Shown here in pieces: positions 60,790 through 64,000 of a stretch of 64,000 nt of DNA. This DNA comes from Branchipolynoe longqiensis. Its lineage: Eukaryota; Annelida; Polychaeta; Phyllodocida; Polynoidae. Under the pieces are notes generated by a model. The model worked only from the letters and a program-made list of their open reading frames with translations, did not search any database and was not told where the DNA came from. The stretch covers positions 67,406,785-67,470,784 of the forward strand of contig CM059192.1 in the NCBI GenBank assembly GCA_030323885.1. Direction: 5' to 3'. Position numbers and translations under genes: made by a program. Every line of letters begins with the position of its first letter. Position 1 is the stretch's first letter.

Positions 60790-63030
60790 TTACTCGTTTA
60801 CCACCATTTACTTACTCATTTACCACCGTTTACTTACCCATTTACCACCATTTACTTACTCATTTACTACCATTTACTTACTCATTTACCACCATTTACT
60901 TACTCATTTGCCACATTTACTTACTTACTAACCACCATTTACTTACTCATTTACCACCATTTACTTACTCATTTACCACCATTTACTTACTCATTTACCA
61001 CCATTTACTTACTCATTTAACACCATTTACTTACTCATTTACCGCCATTTACTTACTTGTCTACCAACATTTACTTACTCATTTACCACCATTTACTTAC
61101 TCATTTACCACCATTTACTTACTCATTTACCACCATTTACTTACTCATTTACCACCATTTACTTACTCATTTACCACCATTTACTTACTCATTTACTTAC
61201 TCATTTACCACCATTTACTTACTCATTTACCACCATTTACTTACCCATTTACCACCATTTACTTACTTATTTACCACCATTTACTTTCTCCTTTACCCCC
61301 ATTTACTTACTCATTACCACCATTTACTTACTCATTTACCACCATTTACTTACTCATTTACTACCATTTACTTACTCATTACCACCATTTACTTACTCAT
61401 TTACCACCATTTACTTACTCATTTACCACCATTTACTTACTCATTTACCACCATTTATTTACTTGTCTACCAACATTTACTTACTCATTTACCACCATTT
61501 ACTTACTCATTTACCACCATCTACTTACTCATTTACCACCATTTACTTACTCATTTACCACCATTTACTTACTCATTTACCACCATTTACTTACTCATTT
61601 ACTACCATTTACTTACTCATTACCACCATTTACTTACTCATTTACCACCATTTACTTACTCATTTACCACCATTTACTTACTCATTTACCACCATTTATT
61701 TACTTGTCTACCAACATTTACTTACTCATTTACCACCATTTACTTACTCATTTACCACCATCTACTTACTCATTTACCACCATTTACTTACTCATTTACC
61801 ACCATTTACTTACTCATTTACCAACATTTACTTACTCATTTACCACCATTTACTTACTCATTTAACACCATTTACTTACTCATTTACCACCATTTACTTA
61901 CTCATTTACCACCATTTACTTACTCATTTACCACCATTTACTTACTATTTTAACACCATTTACTTACTCATTTACCGCCATTTACTTACTCATTTACCAC
62001 CATTTACTGACTCATTTACCACCATTCACTTACTCATTTACCACCATTTACTTACTCATTTACCACCATTTACTTACTTATTTACCACCATTTACTTACT
62101 CATTTACCACCATTTACTTTCTCCTTTACCCCCATTTACTTACTCATTTACCACCATTTACTTACTCATTTACCACCATTTTCTTACCCATTTACCACCA
62201 TTTACTTACTCATTTACCACCATTTACTTACTCATTACCACCATTTACTTACTCATTTACCATCATTTACTTACTCATTTACCACCATTTACTTACTCAT
62301 TTACCACCATTTACTTACTCATTTTCCACCATTTACTTACCCATTTACCACCATTTACTTACTCATTTACCACCATTTACTTACTCATTTACCATCATTT
62401 ACTTACTCATTTACCACCATTTACTTACTCATTTACCACCATTTACTTACTCATTTACCACCATTTACTTACTCATTTACCACCATTTACTTACTTATTT
62501 TACACCATTTACATACTCATTTACCACCATTTACTTTCTCCTTTACCCCCATTTACTTACTCATTTACCACCATTTACTTACGCATTTACTACCATTTAC
62601 TTACTCATTTACCACCATTTACTTACTCATTTACCACCATTTACTTACTCATTTACTTACTCATTTACCACCATTTACTTTCTCCTTTACCCCCATTTAC
62701 TTACTTATTTACCACCATTTACTTACTCATTTACCACCATTTACCTACTCATTTACCACCATTTACTTTCTCCTTTACCCCCATTTACTTACTTATTTAC
62801 CACCATTTACTTACTAATTTACCACCGTTTACTTACTTATTTACCCCCATTTACTTACTCATTTACCACCATTTACTTACTCATTTAACACCATTTACTT
62901 ACTCATTTACCACCACTTACTTACTCATTTACCACATTTACTTACTCATTTACCACCATTTACTTACTCATTTACCACCATTTACTTCTTATTTACCTCC
63001 ATTTACTTACTCATTTACCACCATTTACTT
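60790..63030. repeat. Minisatellite, 22-bp unit, about 100 copies
   Basis: The unit is tttacttactcatttaccacca counted over 22 bp, with tttgtctaccaacat and tttctcctttaccccc variants that recur as blocks. This suggests higher-order duplication (for example 61440-61480 and 61680-61720). All + strand frames are open, giving an apparent 528-residue protein of a 22-residue repeat. That is an artefact. Confidence 0.95.
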
Positions 63031-63399
63031 ACACATGTTAATCTTTTAAATTCCACTAATTAACAGCTGATTACACGCATTTCCTCGCACGGACTGGGCA
63101 TCAGAAAAATGACATGATCCACAGGTTGGCAATAGTTTTATATCTTTGGAAGCCAATTGCAACATTAAAGATGGTATGATTCACAGGTTGGCAATAGTTT
63201 TATATCTTTAGAAGACAGTTGCAACATTTTACCACTTAATGCAGTTCGCAATCTTAGATAATTAACCACGTAGACAACAGATACTATAAGATGGCCTTTT
63301 TAGTTTTCAAAATAGCTATGATTCATGTATCAATCAATCAATAGGATACAGCAATAATAGGCCTTGGACCTGTTAGCCAATCTTAACTGATAGAAATGG

Positions 63400-63690
63400 A
63401 GACAGCTCTTCAGATGTGGTGGCTCCAAGATATACGTAATGCTTGACCAGTATGCATCCCGTCAGGACTTGGAACAGTTCACCGACTCTGCTGCTACGAC
63501 ACTCTCCGGCAAGTCATTCCACAGGTCAACCACCCTGTATGTGTCAGAGTAGAGTTCAGAATCCGAGTGCCACATGTCCAGACTGGCGCTCAACCCCTCC
63601 ATATATGGAACCCCTCTTGAGTGTAGGGCTGGGTGGGCGGCACATAAAGGAGGACAGCCTGACCACGCGAGATTGAGTCAGATGGCGAAT
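63400..63690 (-). pseudogene. LINE 3' coding fragment
   Basis: On the - strand the frame reads DMWHSDSELYSDTYRVVDLW and NDLPESVVAAESVNCSKS then a stop, followed by RDAYW. The pattern RVVDLWN-LP-x-x-VV-A-x-SVN-F-K is the C-terminal region of many animal non-LTR retrotransposon polymerases. The RT domain itself is absent. A truncated, dead insertion. Confidence 0.7.
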
Positions 63691-63865
63691 GGCGGTTAAC
63701 GAAGGACCAATGGACGTGCAGTCTATTTTCACCGTCTAAATGTTTCTAATTGAAAGAATGACTATAGGTGGCGCCAGGTTCAATTAAGTCAGTGCGTGTA
63801 TAGAGGGGGCTGGGCGTAGTACCCATGTTCCCCGGTAACATCTCGAATTAAATGTATGCACATAG

Positions 63866-63960
63866 AAATTCTGCCACCATTGACCTCAGCAGTGAACTGT
63901 TCTATTAAATTGACCCATTATTCCCTTCTATGAATCAAAAAGTGCTTAATAAATGCACTA
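63866..63960. mobile_element. 350-bp MITE family fragment
   Basis: attctgccaccattgacctc, agtgaactgttctattaaat and gtgcttaataaatgcact only. Confidence 0.6.
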
Positions 63961-63977
63961 GGAGCCATGGTGGCTTA

Positions 63978-64000
63978 GGCCTCGGTCACACTATGGCTTG
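63978..64000. mobile_element. Possible foldback terminus cut by the window end
   Basis: ggcctcggtcacactatgg after TTA resembles the termini aaggccctgtcacacta of the TA-flanked foldbacks. Confidence 0.35.

Noticed and set aside
60771..63049. Open frames of 364, 298 and 528 residues
   Set aside because: They are the three readings of a 22-bp minisatellite without stop words. The peptide is a pure 22-residue repeat, and all frames are equally open.

Overview
The window is nuclear DNA of an invertebrate animal, on the evidence of spliced exons with GT/AG boundaries, long AT-rich introns, tRNA-derived SINEs, many terminal-inverted-repeat (TIR) elements, a tyrosine-recombinase retrotransposon and several kilobase-scale minisatellites. 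I cannot name the species. The gene families and repeat style fit a lancelet, mollusc or similar marine invertebrate. One assembly gap (500 N) lies at 38710-39209.

Two multi-exon genes on the + strand can be read by joining exons whose splice phases agree. Gene 1 (11 exons, 1488-22587) is the 3' part of a single-pass membrane receptor. It has two ephrin-receptor-like Cys-rich modules, a run of IPT/TIG domains of the MET/plexin type, a transmembrane helix and a 210-residue tail with no kinase or plexin GAP domain. Its 5' end lies before the window. Gene 2 (five firm exons, 44435-52608, possibly an upstream exon at 36342-36488) is the N-terminal half of a DEG/ENaC/ASIC channel: the His-Gly gating motif, TM1, the FPSVTICN post-TM1 motif, then a PAN/apple-like Cys module. 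Its 3' exons are not in the window.

The rest is mobile and repetitive DNA. On the - strand, 52741-58246 is a decayed Ngaro-like retrotransposon with gag, RT/RNase H and tyrosine recombinase remnants and the split direct repeats expected of that group. A LINE 3' fragment lies near 63400-63690. SINE family A (about 360 bp, tRNA-like head, CAAA-rich tail) occurs at least a dozen times, often next to exons; families B and C also occur. Short TIR elements fall into several families: a common one of about 350 bp with GCATAGTCCGATG termini; TA-flanked foldbacks with A(A)GSSC termini whose interiors are built from one repeated word; and pogo/Tigger-like and hAT-like elements. Two solo-LTR-like repeats carry short target duplications.

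Minisatellites are at 6180-7165 (about 63 bp unit), 10040-10475 (75 bp), 19145-19890 (16-17 bp), 23380-24735 (67 bp), 30240-31790 (11 bp), 34561-35690 (about 135 bp), 39210-40860 (20 bp) and 60790-63030 (22 bp). They create most of the long spurious open frames. No rRNA genes, CRISPR arrays or convincing functional tRNA genes were seen.
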